Shown here in pieces: positions 25,242 to 42,150 of a stretch of DNA of 64,000 bases (position 1 is its first letter; the number at the start of each line of letters is the position of its first letter). Source of the DNA: Temnothorax longispinosus. Its lineage: Eukaryota; Arthropoda; Insecta; Hymenoptera; Formicidae. Location of the stretch: positions 12,699,444 through 12,763,443 of the forward strand of contig NC_092361.1 in assembly GCF_030848805.1 (NCBI RefSeq). Direction: 5' to 3'. The notes under the pieces were generated by a model, which was not told the origin of the DNA, made no database searches, and saw only the letters and a program-made list of their open reading frames with translations. A program made the position numbers and the translations under genes.

Positions 25242-25648
25242 CATCTAAAGAGAAACTTTGGGATCTGCCTTTCATTATATCGGCAATTTCTCGTACTTTC
25301 TGCATATCGAGGTTCAGCAAATATTGACTCAGAGATAAACCCTTTCTCTAACGATTTCTCATGTCAAGAGATAAATTTCTTCGAAATCCTTTATTTAATT
25401 CTATTAATTTTATTTCATTTTAATTTTTTTTTACATTTACAACACAAATTCTCGGAATTAAGTAGAAATATTACATCACTCGCATAACGCATTCAATGTG
25501 CCTATTGACGAAAAAAATTACATTCGCAAAGGAAGAGTTAGCCTTAAATTGATCGGTTAAGTGATTACAGGAATATAAAAATACTTACAATAGTACTATT
25601 AAATAGTGTTACAGACTTCTACACATAGATTACCTGAGGCGGAATTCT

Positions 25649-25754
25649 GTAACTCCTTAACGATAGTTTCGGTATCGCGCGCGTTGCGCAGCTTTTTTAC
25701 CATATATGTATAATACCTCCGCAACGATACCGAAACTGTCGTTTAAGGAGTTAC
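25649..25754. mobile_element. Palindromic element, GTAACTCCTTAACGATAG ends
   Basis: GTAACTCCTTAACGATAGTTTCGGTATCG is answered by its imperfect reverse complement (CGATACCGAAACTGTCG...GGAGTTAC) across a loop containing GCGCGCGTTGCGC. Non-coding. Confidence 0.75.
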
Positions 25755-26365
25755 ATATATAATCCCGCTACTGGATTACTAACATCAATAACATCTATAA
25801 AGATAGAAAAATTGATAAGTAGAAGGTGGAGATAGATATATAAGTAGTAACTATATCTCATTGTTAGACAAATATCATATCAGATATTTAAATTTATATT
25901 GATTGTTATTAATAGACATAGCAAATCATCACAATTTTTTGTTTATTAAATATTATGAAATATTAATATAAGCTTTTCTATAATATTAATACAAAATGGG
26001 ATGTTGAATGTTGAAGTAGATTTGATATGACTACTGTTTTTATTCTGGCTTCGTATTTAAGCATTTAAAACATACAATATTAATTAAATAGCAGAAAAAT
26101 AGTTATATAGATATATATATATAGGATGTTATAAAAGACTTCGAAAGAGAGAGAGAGAGAAAAGAGAGGAGAGAAGAAGAGCGTACTTTCTATTTTTCTT
26201 TATGAATATATACTATATAGATACTCCTAAAATTTTGAACTTTTCTGTTTTTATCCTCTACATTCTTATTTTTTATCCTGTGTAGGTATGCCTATAACTT
26301 CTTGTCTTTCCACAGGCAATTTATAATATTTGCACCAATCATATCTGACAAGGGAGATTCGGAAT

Positions 26366-27219
26366 CCTAAAAATGATTAAAAATCTGAAATTTTACAGAT
26401 AAACTGGAACTTTGCGGAATAAAGTACAAGTGAACTTAATTACGTAGCAGTTTTCTGTTTTGACTGACGGTTCTAAGGATGAAAATATTCCTTCAAAAAA
26501 AAACCTGACATAATATTTTTATTAATATCTCAGAAACTGTAAGAGATGTTGCAAAAATATTAAATACAACAGTTTATAGTTTTTTCTTAGCCTACAATAT
26601 GATAAAAGATTTAAGAAACATTTTTTTTATTGTTTCTCCCATCATTTCCTTAATCAGTTTTGTCATAGTTGCATAACATGCTCGAAAAGATAAACATTTG
26701 CGCGCTATGGAAATCATGTGCTAATTTCGCATTACTTTATATTATATTATTTATAGGTATTGTACATCAAATAAATGTTAACACTACTTATTTTTACGTC
26801 GAATTGCTTGTTGTATTTTTAGAATACTTCAATGTGTTTTCGGACATTAAGAATTATTTTTACGTTTTAAAAAATTATAATCTCTAATACTTTAATTGAT
26901 ATAAAAGGCTTATGAGACATTTATTACTATCGACCAATAAAAATTTCATAAATTGAAAAGATGGCGGGAAAAACGTTAACAAAATTTTTTAAATTTTTTA
27001 TATTGTAGACCATAAAAAAATCATAAACTCCTCTCTTTTATATTTAATATTTTTTTTATATCTCTTACAGTTTCTAAGATATTAACAAAAATATAAAAAG
27101 TCATTATTCTGAAGGGGTATTTTCATCCTTAGACCCGTTTATCAACCGAAAAATATTATGTGATTAGGTTCATACATATTTTATATCTGCAAAGTTTCAG
27201 ATTTTTAGAAATTTTTAGG
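26366..27219. mobile_element. TIR element of unknown family, about 850 bp
   Basis: Long imperfect terminal inverted repeats: CCTAAAAATGATTAAAAATCTG at the left versus CAGATTTTTAGAAATTTTTAGG at the right. Inner matches include GGTTCTAAGGATGAAAATA with its inverse, and ATCTCAGAAACTGTAAGAGAT with its inverse. The middle has only a short open frame (26,669-26,887) with no recognisable motif, so the element is non-autonomous or decayed. Confidence 0.7.
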
Positions 27220-27438
27220 TCACAGAATTTTCTTAAAATTCTACTCGTAAGTCACTCGACAGTAGTATAGACCCTTTATATAGAAGTCTACAAAGTTGTT
27301 GATAACAGGTAAGTGAGAAGAAAAAGGTAGTGGGGAACATGGAAAAGAATGGTGGGGTATCATAAATAGGGTCACATGCCATTTTAAAACATACAGTCAT
27401 ACAGTCGACTTTCTACATTGTTAGAAGGCACATCGAAT

Positions 27439-29014
27439 ATGGTACAAGATTCAAGTATATCTCTGCCAACAGGGCAATTAATGCCTATTTTGGGATTTGG
27501 AACTTGGAACGTAAGTTTATAAAGAACCAGCTTGTATTATATAAAAACTCCAGGTGAAATTTATATTTATATTATATTTTAATATGCGACTTATATATTT
27601 ATAACAAATATATTTTTTATTTGATGACTGACTCTCTAAAAATGGCATGTTAACTGAGTGAATTTCATTTGTATCAAAGAATTGAGGCCTCTTTTCCGCG
27701 ATGCTGATTGGTTGTCTCAAATTTTGCATCGCGGCGTGTTTCACTTGTGTTGCTTCTGTGGCTGTCAATTTCGAAAAACTTTTTACTAAATGGCGCGCGC
27801 GTAGTACGCGCTTGTAGCGTTCTAGTATACAGGGTGTCCGAAAAATCGCCTACTCCACTTTGGGAGGTGATTCGGGACCCAAAAACAAGCAAAAAAGTTC
27901 ATACAAACATAGGTCCGGAAATGAGCCGTTTCCGAGTTATAGCCACTTTTATGTTCAAAAATCGTAATTTAGAATCCGCTTGGCATCCCTCTTTCTTAAT
28001 TATTTCTTAAATTAAAAATTTTTATTTTTAAATATTTTTAATTTTTTTATTTTTTTTCAATTTTTCAATATTTGTAAATACGATTACATTATTTTTAAAA
28101 GAAATCAGTTGTTTTCACGGCTACTTGAAATCAGTTGTTTTCACGGCTATTCAAAATCAGTTGTTTTCACGGCTATTCAAAATCAGTTGTTTTCACGCCT
28201 ATTCAAAATCAGTAAGTAAATCACGGCTTTTCAATAAGTTTCAAATTATTATTTAACAACACCTTACTTTTAGGTTGTATCTAATTTTTCCGTATTCATC
28301 AATGGATCGTTTAAGTTTTAATGAATTAGCTGATATGCATCTTATGTATGGTCTTGCTCAAAGTAATGCTGCCGAGGCAAGAAGATTAGACATCCAGTTT
28401 TTTCCAAATCGAGATGTACCGGGAATAGCGTCTTTTCGAAATGTAGACAGAAACTTGAGAGAATTTGGTAATTGTAATTAAAAAAAATTGAAAATAAAAA
28501 TTTACGATTTTTGAACATAAAAGTGGCTATAACTTGGAAACGGCTCATTTCCGGACCTATGTTTGTATGAACTTTTTTGCTTGTTTTTGGGTCCCGAATC
28601 ACCTCCCGAAGTGGAGTAGGCGATTTTTCGGACACCCTGTATATTAAAAAAGGTATATGTTTACAATACAGGCAAGCGGGGAGGAACTAGAAGCAGCTCT
28701 GAATGCAGCTTTAAAAGCAGGGTATAGGCACATAGATACAGCTACGGTATATGAAAACGAACACATTATTGGTAAAGTCCTGAAAAAATGGTTGGATTCT
28801 GGTAGAATCAAACGATCTGACTTGTTTATCGTGACGAAGGTAACACTCAAATTTCCATATTTATTTTAAGCACAATATGAATACTAATATCTATATGCAA
28901 GAATAATAAATCGAAAAACTTGTGCGTATATTAGCATACACTCAACTGCATGAGCTACTACAGCACATTATACATATTTTAATGATAATTCGAGCTTATC
29001 TCTGTTCGTTATTA

Positions 29015-29065
<51 letters not shown>

Positions 29066-32000
29066 GATCCACATTAAAATGTACAAATTGTTTCTAAGGC
29101 CATGCTCTATAACTTGCAACTTTTGCTTCCTCATAGAGGAAGCTTTGTGATGGTGAAAAAAAATTTTTTCGAGATTTTGATGGAAATAGAATGTTCCAAA
29201 ATGTCGAGAAATCATATTAGTAGAAAATGTCCGGAAATGTGTGTGTGTGTGTGTGTGTGTACGGATTTTTTTGTACACTTCTACAATTTTTTAGATATCG
29301 GGTTGAAATTTTGCACACAAATAGAGTATCATAGAAAGTATGTTCTTCTCTAATTTTCTTAAAATCCGTCGACCGCGGTATAGATTTTAAGGGAATTTTC
29401 ATTTTTTAGAAAAGCGTGTTTTACGCTGTAGCTTTCTCAATATTTGAGATATCGATCTATTTCTAATTCTATTAAATTCTTCAGTTTTTTCTACCCCTAT
29501 TTCATATATAATTCTTTAAGATTTGGTTGATTAGATCCATTTTTATACGCGATCAAAGGTCCATAATTTTTTTAGAAATATGTGTGGCAATTTTTGAAAT
29601 ATCGGGCTATTTATAGTTTTATTATATTCTTGGCTTAATTGTCTAGATCGGATCATGATCTAAGATCGGTATGATCCAAACAATTAAGTCAAGATCGGGG
29701 CATGATCCAGACAATTAAGCCAAGATCGGGACATGATCATTTTGCTTCCTATGTACGGATTCTTTATAACTTCAAACGGTTATAGCTCAAGAACTAATGA
29801 ACTAAAATTATATATAAAATAGGGGTAGAAAAGACTGAAGAATATAATAGAATTAGAAAAATTGCCAATAATTTTTATATAGGTATTTAGAAAATTATTT
29901 TAAAGTAAAAATAAAAAATTAATGTATAAATAAAAAAATAAAAAAAAATGGAAAAATTAAGAAATATATGTGCAATTAGTAGGGATTACTTTAGTAAAAA
30001 CATTAATTATATTATTTAATTGATTTTTGTAATAGTATAACAGATATTAGTCGCAATAAAGCTTATCATAATAAAAAAAAGGTGTGCAAGTATACGGAGA
30101 ATTTTTTGTTATATTTTACCCTTAAATTCACTACAAACTTGGGAAAACAAAAGTAAGGAAAATATTGACAAAGATATATATGTATATATGAATGTATTTA
30201 CATATGATAAGCGTATATGAGCAATTGTGCACGGGCTTGTGTTATATGTACGGCATTTGTATGCAATTTCATGATGCAAAATTCATTAAATGGAAATGTA
30301 GTGCTTGTTTTAAAACGTTTCACCTTTTATTAAACCGCTCAAACACAGTTATTTTAACAGACGTTTTAAACACATTTATTATAGATTTTAAAATATTTCC
30401 CGTAGTTTCCTGAGTAAATGACCATTATTTCCTTCTTATTTCAACCTCAAATAAGATGGAAAAAAATGTTTCATAGGTTTCCCATCGGGGCACAAAACGG
30501 TCACTTTTACAATCCCTCCTTTAAAAAATTATTGAAATTTTCCACATATATTTCAGTAAAATTAATCAAACATATTTTATATTTTAATGTAATAGATATT
30601 AATATTTTTTATTATGGTGGATATTAACCAGAGAATAGCTCGTATAAAATTCTTGGTGGTACATGTCCCACAACTACCATGATTTCAGGGTAAACTTTAA
30701 GAGAAAATTCTCTCCGTGTAGAAACTTGCACATTGCTTCCTCATAAGTGTGAAAATAGAAACTTGCACATTGCTTCCTCATAATTTTTAAGCGGGCAAGT
30801 AGAAACTTGCACATTGTTTCCTCATAGTTTTTAAGTGTGTAAATTATAAATTTGGACATTACTTCCTCACAATTTTCAAGTATGCAAATTATAAATTTGG
30901 CTAAGGAAATTAATAAATTTCCTTATAGAGGAAGCTTTATGAGCGAAATAAAATGTTGGTTGAGCAACGTACAAATTTATAATTTGCATACTTGAAAATT
31001 GTGAGAAAGTAATGTTCAAATTTATAATTTGCATATTTAAAAACTATGAGGAAGCAATGTGCAAGTTTCTACTTGCCCACTTAAAAACTATGAGGAAGCA
31101 AATGTGCAAGTTTCTACTTGCACACTTAAAGACTATGAGAAAGCAATGTGCAAGTTTCTACTTTTTTAAACCTTCTTTAAAAGCTTTAAGGGGAAATTTA
31201 TATTGAGATAACAATATATCATTCGTTTTGTATGTTCATATTTATATTATGCTTAATATCTAGGTACCTGCGAGTGGTAACCGACCTGGAGACATAGAAA
31301 AGTGGCTCAAGAAATCACTTTCTAACTTGCAATTGAGTTATCTCGATTTATATTTGGTGCATACTCCATTTGCTTTCGAAGATGCTGGAGAAGTGTTACA
31401 TCCCTTTAATGAGAAAGGAGAAATCAAAATTGATCCAAGTACGGATCATTTGCAAATTTGGCCGGTAATGGAGAAGCAAGTGTTGGAGGGACGTACAAAA
31501 GCGATTGGATTGTCAAACTTCAACATTGCCCAAATACAAAGAATTTTGAATAACGCCAAATTGCCCATTTCAAATTTACAGATTGAATTGCATGTGTATT
31601 TTCAACAGAAGGAATTGGTAAATTTTTACTTTACAAATGTCCCATTCGTTCATGTCTAGACTCTAGATACATATCGCTTTATAAAACTGAAAGTATACCT
31701 ATGTTGATATTCTTTTTGTGTCAGGTGAAGTTTTGTCAAAATAACGACATCAGCGTAACGGCGTACTCTCCTTTGGGTTCACGTGGATTAGTCGAAAAAA
31801 TCGGAAAGGGAGACGCTGTGCCGAACTTATTGCAAAATGTTACTGTGTTAGAAATTGCAGAAAAATACGAAAAGACTTCCGCTCAAATATTACTCAAATG
31901 TATCATTCAAAAAGGTATAGCAGCCATACCGAAAAGCATCAATCCGTCAAGAATTAAAGAGAACTTTGAATTATTCGATTGGGAACTCGAAGCTAAAGAT

Positions 32001-32099
32001 GTCGACAAGTTAAATGCTCTTGACATGGGAGAATCCGCACGTATATGCGATTTCAGTTTTTTTAAGGGTGTCTCAAAGCACCGGGAATTTCCTTTCTAA
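27439..32099 (+). CDS. Aldo-keto reductase, aldose reductase-like, paralogue 2
   Basis: Four exons: 27439-27510, 28672-28839, 31264-31617 and 31725-32099 (969 nt, 322 aa). The start MVQDSSISLPTGQLMPILGFGTWN is typical. Tetrad residues are Asp and Tyr in HIDTATVYENE, Lys in IVTK at the exon 2/3 junction, and His in YLVHTPF. KAIGLSNFN, TAYSPLG, AIPKSINPSRIKEN and a FDW-type C-terminal region give the NADPH-binding site. The first two intron positions match paralogue 1. The introns paralogue 1 has before EMEKQV and after FFKG are absent here, and the remaining intron falls 13 codons further into the protein. Introns 1 and 2 (1.2 and 2.4 kb) are filled with transposon sequence. Poly(A) signal at 32,219-32,224. 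Confidence 0.93.
28108..28215 (+). repeat. Short tandem repeat inside the mariner-type element
   Basis: Four copies of a roughly 28-bp unit containing AATCAGTTGTTTTCACGGCT, then a decayed fifth. Confidence 0.8.
28302..28481 (+). pseudogene. N-terminal relic of a mariner-like transposase
   Basis: The ORF from ATG at 28,302 encodes RLSFNELADMHLMYGLAQ, then FFPNRDVPGIASFRNVDRNL, and stops after 59 residues. This layout (hydrophobic helix, NA-x-AA-R-L, FPNR, FxNVxRxLRE) is one I recall as the DUF4817-type helix-turn-helix at the start of insect DDE transposases. Nothing downstream encodes a DDE domain. Confidence 0.6.
29018..29063. repeat. (TA)n microsatellite in intron 2 of aldo-keto reductase 2
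   Basis: About 22 TA units. Confidence 0.9.
29239..29260. repeat. (GT)n microsatellite
   Basis: Eleven GT units in intron 2 of aldo-keto reductase 2. Confidence 0.88.
29461..29858. mobile_element. TIR element with internal GATCATGATC repeats
   Basis: TTCTAATTCTATTAAATTCT...TCTACCCCTATTTCATATAT at the left is inverted at the right (AAAATAGGGGTAGAAAAGAC...TAGAATTAGAA). The middle (29,635-29,740) repeats CAATTAAG-CCAAGATCGG-CATGATC about three times. No coding capacity. Confidence 0.65.
30718..31166. mobile_element. Large palindrome built of tandem repeats, intron 2 of aldo-keto reductase 2
   Basis: The left arm repeats TAGAAACTTGCACATTGCTTCCTCATA about three times at about 55-bp steps, then AATTATAAATTTGGACATTA. 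The right arm gives the same units inverted (TATGAGGAAGCAATGTGCAA, GTGCAAGTTTCTACTTGC). The loop is around 30,900-30,960. Short open frames here are repeat artefacts. Confidence 0.8.
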
Positions 32100-32218
32100 G
32101 ATTACGTTTTGATTTTATCTCTTCTATGCTACGTCTATTCATCTTTACCTCTCGTTGTTGTTATTTGTATTATATAACAGTTTAAAGATTGTTATTCCAT
32201 GTAAAACTATCAGAATCC

Positions 32219-32224
32219 AATAAA
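32219..32224 (+). terminator. Polyadenylation signal of aldo-keto reductase 2
   Basis: AATAAA, 120 bp after the stop codon, followed by T/G-rich sequence. Confidence 0.65.
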
Positions 32225-32907
32225 TAATCGACGTTTGTTGTAATTTTGTTTCTGCCACATTTTGTTTCTTTCTTACGTTACATGGCTATTTAAATATTGT
32301 TATTTTTTTATGTAAAACTTGATTTATTCTAATCTAGTAAATAATTAATTATAACTGCTGCTATCTTTATGTGAATTTCTAATACCTTATTGGGCTCAAG
32401 GATATATGTCTCGCTCTTACTGCTGTAATTCTTACTGTATTGTCAAACAAATCATTTTATAGATAATAAAAGCAATACAATTAGACGAATTGAATCAATT
32501 TCTATAAAGATCCTTTTGCCATGTATAAAGTTTCTTGTCATAAAGTTTTTTCTACTAAAAGTTAAACTTATACATATATAATGCTAATAAATTTTCATTT
32601 ATATCGTCGCATAAAATTTTCTATGCAATATACAAGCAATTAGCTATAAAGATGTCAAGGCATTTTAAGAGATATATCTGAAAATGTAAGGTGCTTTCAC
32701 GTAACCTACTTTCACCTCAATCATTTCAAGCCATTTTCGTTCTTTTCGTGACTGCCGTTTCTCTTCACTTTTTGTTATATTAAATTTTTTTTCTTCCTTT
32801 TTACTTTTATTATATTGAAGTGGATCGGAGACATCGATTATATTTAACGTTCACAATTTGCATAAATATGCACAATTCATCGAAACGGAGTGAAGCGGAA
32901 CACATTT

Positions 32908-32954
32908 CACACGCGCACGCACACGCGCACACGCACACGCACACGCACACACAC
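32908..32954. repeat. (CA)n/(CG-CA)n microsatellite
   Basis: Alternating CACACG and CACA units, an imperfect dinucleotide repeat. Confidence 0.85.
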
Positions 32955-34317
32955 ATTTCACATACGTTGACGAATTCTAAGTAAACATAGCGCACGAGTA
33001 TTCAAATAAAAACAATTATTATATTTTTTTTACAGGGAATTTAGCGTTAAATAAAAATATCTAAATTTGAACATTTATTTCTAAATGTTAGTGTTAAATT
33101 CGACAAGATTTCTCCGCATAAAAATGTGTGAAATTTCAGTGAGAAATATATCGCAATGCCTCAAACTATTAATTGTCATAGTACCTGTATTTTACAAATT
33201 GTTATCATATTGTATATACAAAGCGTACGTCAATTTATAGAATATAGAATGTAAACTTACAGATTTTTTTATTTATGTGTCATCAGGTCTTTTTTCGGTT
33301 TTTTTTTGCTCCTGTGGGAATATTGTCAACCTTATTAGAACTGTTTGATGTAGTTTTTTTGGTTACTCCAACTGGCTGTAAAATGAAGGGCCTTCAATCC
33401 TGCTTTCAGATTATCTGACGCAAAAGACTCTTGAACAAGACCTTTATACAATTTGACGCACTTTTTTTATTAAGTATAAATACCGTGCCATCAAATATGT
33501 GTTTTAGGTTTTTTGACACTTTTATTTTATTTTTCCATTTAGGAGGAAATTCTTATTTTCTTTGTATCTTTCTTTTATCCATTTACATACATAGGAACTA
33601 GCAGCGTAATCGTTAATTTTCACACGACGCAAAACAAAATGTACTACTACTTATATCAATTTGCCTATTTCTTTTAGGAAGGTCCACGTTTGACACACTG
33701 TGCACTGTGTCATGCTGTGTGAATTATAGGTTAGATGAGGTTAGAATCGTAGTGGCAGTGCGCGCATGCTCGAGCCAATATCAGATTTTTTTTTAATTTT
33801 TAGAAAAGGAATTTTTAGTATTATATAATACTATAAGTTATATAGGAATAGTTATTTTTAATATGTCAGTATATATTTTTTTCTTTGCACATTTTAACTT
33901 TCATGACAAGATTATGGCAACACATTGTTAAATTCAACCAAGGACAAGTCGTCTTACACAACAGCTAGAAATAATTCGAAATGTAATAAATTGGTGAAAC
34001 AAAAATACTTTAATATATCTTTGATAAAACAGAATATCCATTTAAAATAAATGGACGATATAACGAACATTTTTAAAAATAATCTTCGGCTTATTTGTTG
34101 TTAGATATCGACTACAAAATGACTAATCATTCACATTGCTGTTATAATTACACATTGCTCAGATTCAAGATTAATACTACATTCGCTGAAAACTTAGTGT
34201 TACAATATGCCGCATGTGCGCTCATCAGCTTTGCATTGCAAACGTTACAGATAGAATTAAAATTAATAATACATTTAATGCCGTGCGTTTAAGTAACATT
34301 ATGTGGATCGTGTGTCG

Positions 34318-38991
<4,674 letters not shown>

Positions 38992-40269
38992 ATTTTCGGA
39001 TGTTCTCGGACGCGGGTGCACGCACACGAACGGTCACTGATCGTCGAATCGCACGTCCGCCGCTAATTCGCGAGAAACGTCGAGAGGCGCGTTGCCGTTC
39101 GGCAAACGGGATCCGGCCTTCTCTCGCCAAGGGAACAGCTGACACCGAACACGGCGGAAATTAGTCGAGACGATCGTGCCGATCATGGGCGAAGAGTCGC
39201 CGCCACCCGCCACCGCCGCTTTCGATCGCGCACTTCCCCTCCACACCCCTCGTCCACCCCTCCCGCGACTCCGGCCTCCGGCCTCCGGCTCCGGCTATTC
39301 GCCCTTCTCTCGCCTCCGCCACGCCACGCCGCCGCGCTGACTCTGCGGAACCTAACCTATATATCCGGCTTAAGACTGGTTTCCAATTTCCATCCCTCGC
39401 TGACCGCGCTGTGCGCCGTTATGGGCTGTCACGTGCGTCGATTCGATCGGTGAGACCTCGATCGACAACAGACATCGCTTCTCTGCTTCCCACCAGGAAC
39501 GAGAAAATTAAAAATTATCTTCTCGTAAGAACCTGCGCCAACAAAAAAAATGTGTCATAAGAAAATGCAACCGCGCGGTTCAGCTTTGACGACCTCGACC
39601 CTCGACCTCGACGTTATTGCGCTCTTCATGCGGATCGTATGTCAAGATTGTGTATATACGAGGTTACTCCCGTTACTCGCGCACGTGACTCGTCGCGTCA
39701 GATCGTCTGGGAAGCTCGATGCCGTGCCGCGTCGTCGGCCTTCCGGACACCAGACACGCACGAAGGAGGAAACCGCGACTTCTCCGCGCGCGGCGAGGCG
39801 GATTTATTTCCGCGCGCAATGACGCAATTACGGAGTAATATTATATACGCCCGATCTCGCTGACGAAACCGAGAGTCTGTTTGCGTGACGGCGATAATTT
39901 GAAGGATAATTTACTGTGCGCGCGCTCGATATGTAAATTTGACGTCTTTATCTGTCCTTTTTTTTGTTTTAAATTTAAACAGATAGCGAGACAGACGATA
40001 TATCTCTTCGTAGTTTGTTACGATAAATATTATTAGTAAATTTGATAGCAGATTTAGTCGGATTTAGTTGGAATTTCGATTAAATTGGCGTCAATCATTT
40101 CGGCATTAAGTAAACTTCCCCGTTTTGTCCGCTAATTTAACAACAGAGATTAATGACAGAAATCGAACGTAATCCGGTCGTTTCGTAATCATTTAAATGA
40201 AATATTCCAATGCGACTTTTCTTCACCTTTAATCCACTGTTTCATTAGATTTTATTATATTCTTGCTGG

Positions 40270-41610
40270 CATTCTGCCGACAAAATTTGCAAGCAAACAT
40301 GGAGAAGAATAATTTGCTGGCACAGAAGATTTTATGCCGTTGTAACAATTTAATGTTAAAAGAATACTCATCACACTATAGTTTGCTGGATATAATTTTG
40401 CTGAATCTACGAATTATTTTGCTATGAGAACAAAGTAGTTCTTGTTCAGGCTATGAAATTCTTTTTGCCACATAACAACGATTAACAATAAAATTTTTTT
40501 GCTACATGAGCAAAACAGTTTAAACTTTAAACAGATGATTTCGCTGAAGGAACAATTTAATTGGACTGTATGAGCAAATTAATCCTCTGTGTGCATATGT
40601 TTTTTCGGTACCTTGCCATTGCATACGTGAATCTGTCACGTTTGACGCTATTTTTCCCTATTAGGTACCTTAAAGTATTTTTAAAAATCTGAAAAAATTC
40701 ACAAAACATTTGTCTACATTGTAATTGACGATTTTATAGACATTTTGATAAACATCATTTATTTAATATTTTCTGGCAGGCTTGCAAGTTTTACAGTTAT
40801 GAGCAGATATCATTTTGGCTCGGACGCCGTAGACCCACGTATGCACACGGAGGGTTAAATTTGCGATTACAACATATATTTGTATAAATAAACGACATAT
40901 TTTGACTGTATGAGCGATATCATTTTGACGTAATTTCTTCGAGCATTCCCCAACTATCTAGCAAGCCTCGAATCATTATTGCTATACATATACAGACAAA
41001 GTAGAACAGACAGATATTACTTGAAAGTATGCGACTCTTGCGTTTGTAGTTATCTCTAAATGAGGAATCTCGTGAACATTGAGATTGATTGAGATCTGCA
41101 AACATCAACACAGAGCCAAGCTCTTTGCGATACATAATAAGTGTAGTGGAACCGGTGAACTTTCTTTTTTGTAGGAAGGACGAAGGAGAATACAACGACA
41201 CAATATTCATAGAATACAACATTCGTTCATTCAGAAATCGCACGTGCTCATGGACACAGCGTGCGTATGTGCAACTATAGCGCATGGGTACAAGGAATCT
41301 GCGCAGTTAATATTGCCTCAGCATTTTTTTCCCCCTATTTTTTCTTTTCTCTCAATGAAACGACAGACTATTGAGCAGTAATAATTTTACTCCGATAACA
41401 AATATATTTACTGAAAATATATTATTTTGCTTCAATAGCAAATTAACGTGATTCTAAAGACAAATACACTCAATAAATTTTTGCTATTCTTGCAACAAAA
41501 TCGATTTTGCTCTAATGACAAATAATTCGTAAAATTAATTCCATCAACTAAATTTTGTTGCTGTCACTACAAATATACAACAACAGAATTATTTTTTTCC
41601 GGCAACACTT
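40270..41610. repeat. Two clusters of TTTTGCT/AGCAAA mini-palindromes
   Basis: Within 40,270-40,600 and 41,340-41,610, TTTGCT or its inverse recurs every 20-45 bp (for example TTTTGCTACATGAGCAAAAC and TTTTGCTTCAATAGCAAATT). The two clusters flank about 750 bp of unrelated sequence. It could be the decayed ends of one element or a degenerate satellite. Confidence 0.45.
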
Positions 41611-42115
41611 TGTAAAATATGTTTTCAACAGACTTGCAAAATGTCAGCGGTACGCGCGCCGGGTAAGATGTAACGAAGTTCACCTGTGGACGTCGTGACG
41701 TTTCTAAGACCGTTTCGGCTGCAAACAATTTTTCAAAGTTTCTGCAGAAATCGAGTTCGTTTCCTTCTTTGCTTTGAGTAATCCTTTATTAATATTAATT
41801 ATACTTTCATCGTTTGATATTAGTATAGTCTCTCATCCTTGTGGGTAAAAAATTAGATGCCAGATCTTTCCTATGCGGGAGGGATTCATTAGAAGAAAAT
41901 GTAGCGGAATCTCCTAACGGAGTACGATGACGGAATATCGCGGCAGGTCGGCCGTTTCCGACAGATTTGGCTCTGTCTGGGAAAGTTCTCAGGATGAAGA
42001 CGTGAAGACGCGAAAGAAAAGGGCGACAGGTTTCGAAATTGCAAATTTCCGAGCAAGTAGTAGAGCAAGGCAACGGTTTCCCGATCCGTTCGCGTATCGT
42101 CTAACATAAGAGCGC

Positions 42116-42119
42116 AGAA

Positions 42120-42150
<31 letters not shown>
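42116..42150. repeat. (GA)n microsatellite
   Basis: GA-rich tract with about 12 consecutive GA units, 0.6 kb upstream of the homeobox gene. In insects such tracts can bind GAGA factor; no direct evidence here. Confidence 0.85.

Larger units (their letters stand above)
24905..27438. other. ARV1/aldo-keto reductase 2 divergent intergenic region
   Basis: AT-rich sequence holding a TA microsatellite, one short palindrome and one long TIR element, listed separately. A GA-rich patch is at about 26,142-26,176. The promoter of aldo-keto reductase 2 must lie in the last few hundred bases; no defined motif is evident. No gene seen. Confidence 0.5.
27830..28639. mobile_element. Young Tc1/mariner-type element in intron 1 of aldo-keto reductase 2
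   Basis: Terminal inverted repeats of about 139 bp begin CAGGGTGTCCGAAAAATCGC and differ at only two positions that I can find by eye. TATA (containing the TA dinucleotide) flanks both ends (27,826-27,829 and 28,640-28,643), fitting a TA target duplication. Inside are a short tandem repeat and a 60-codon ORF resembling the N-terminal helix-turn-helix of insect mariner-like transposases. The catalytic part is absent, so it is an internally deleted, non-autonomous copy. Confidence 0.88.
32100..34317. other. Convergent intergenic region with decayed repeat sequence
   Basis: Between the stops of aldo-keto reductase 2 and adenylosuccinate synthetase. It holds a CA-rich microsatellite and AT-rich DNA. 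At 33,270-33,640 a stretch reads, on the minus strand, like a heavily mutated coding relic (short in-frame runs broken by stops), which I could not assign. Confidence 0.45.

Noticed and set aside
26669..26887. 72-codon hydrophobic frame inside the 850-bp TIR element
   Set aside because: AT-rich composition produces Ile/Phe/Tyr-rich frames by chance. No transposase features.
28108..31166. Possible CRISPR-like repeat-spacer pattern
   Set aside because: The direct repeats are contiguous or parts of hairpin elements, with no unique uniform spacers and no cas genes. The genome is eukaryotic.
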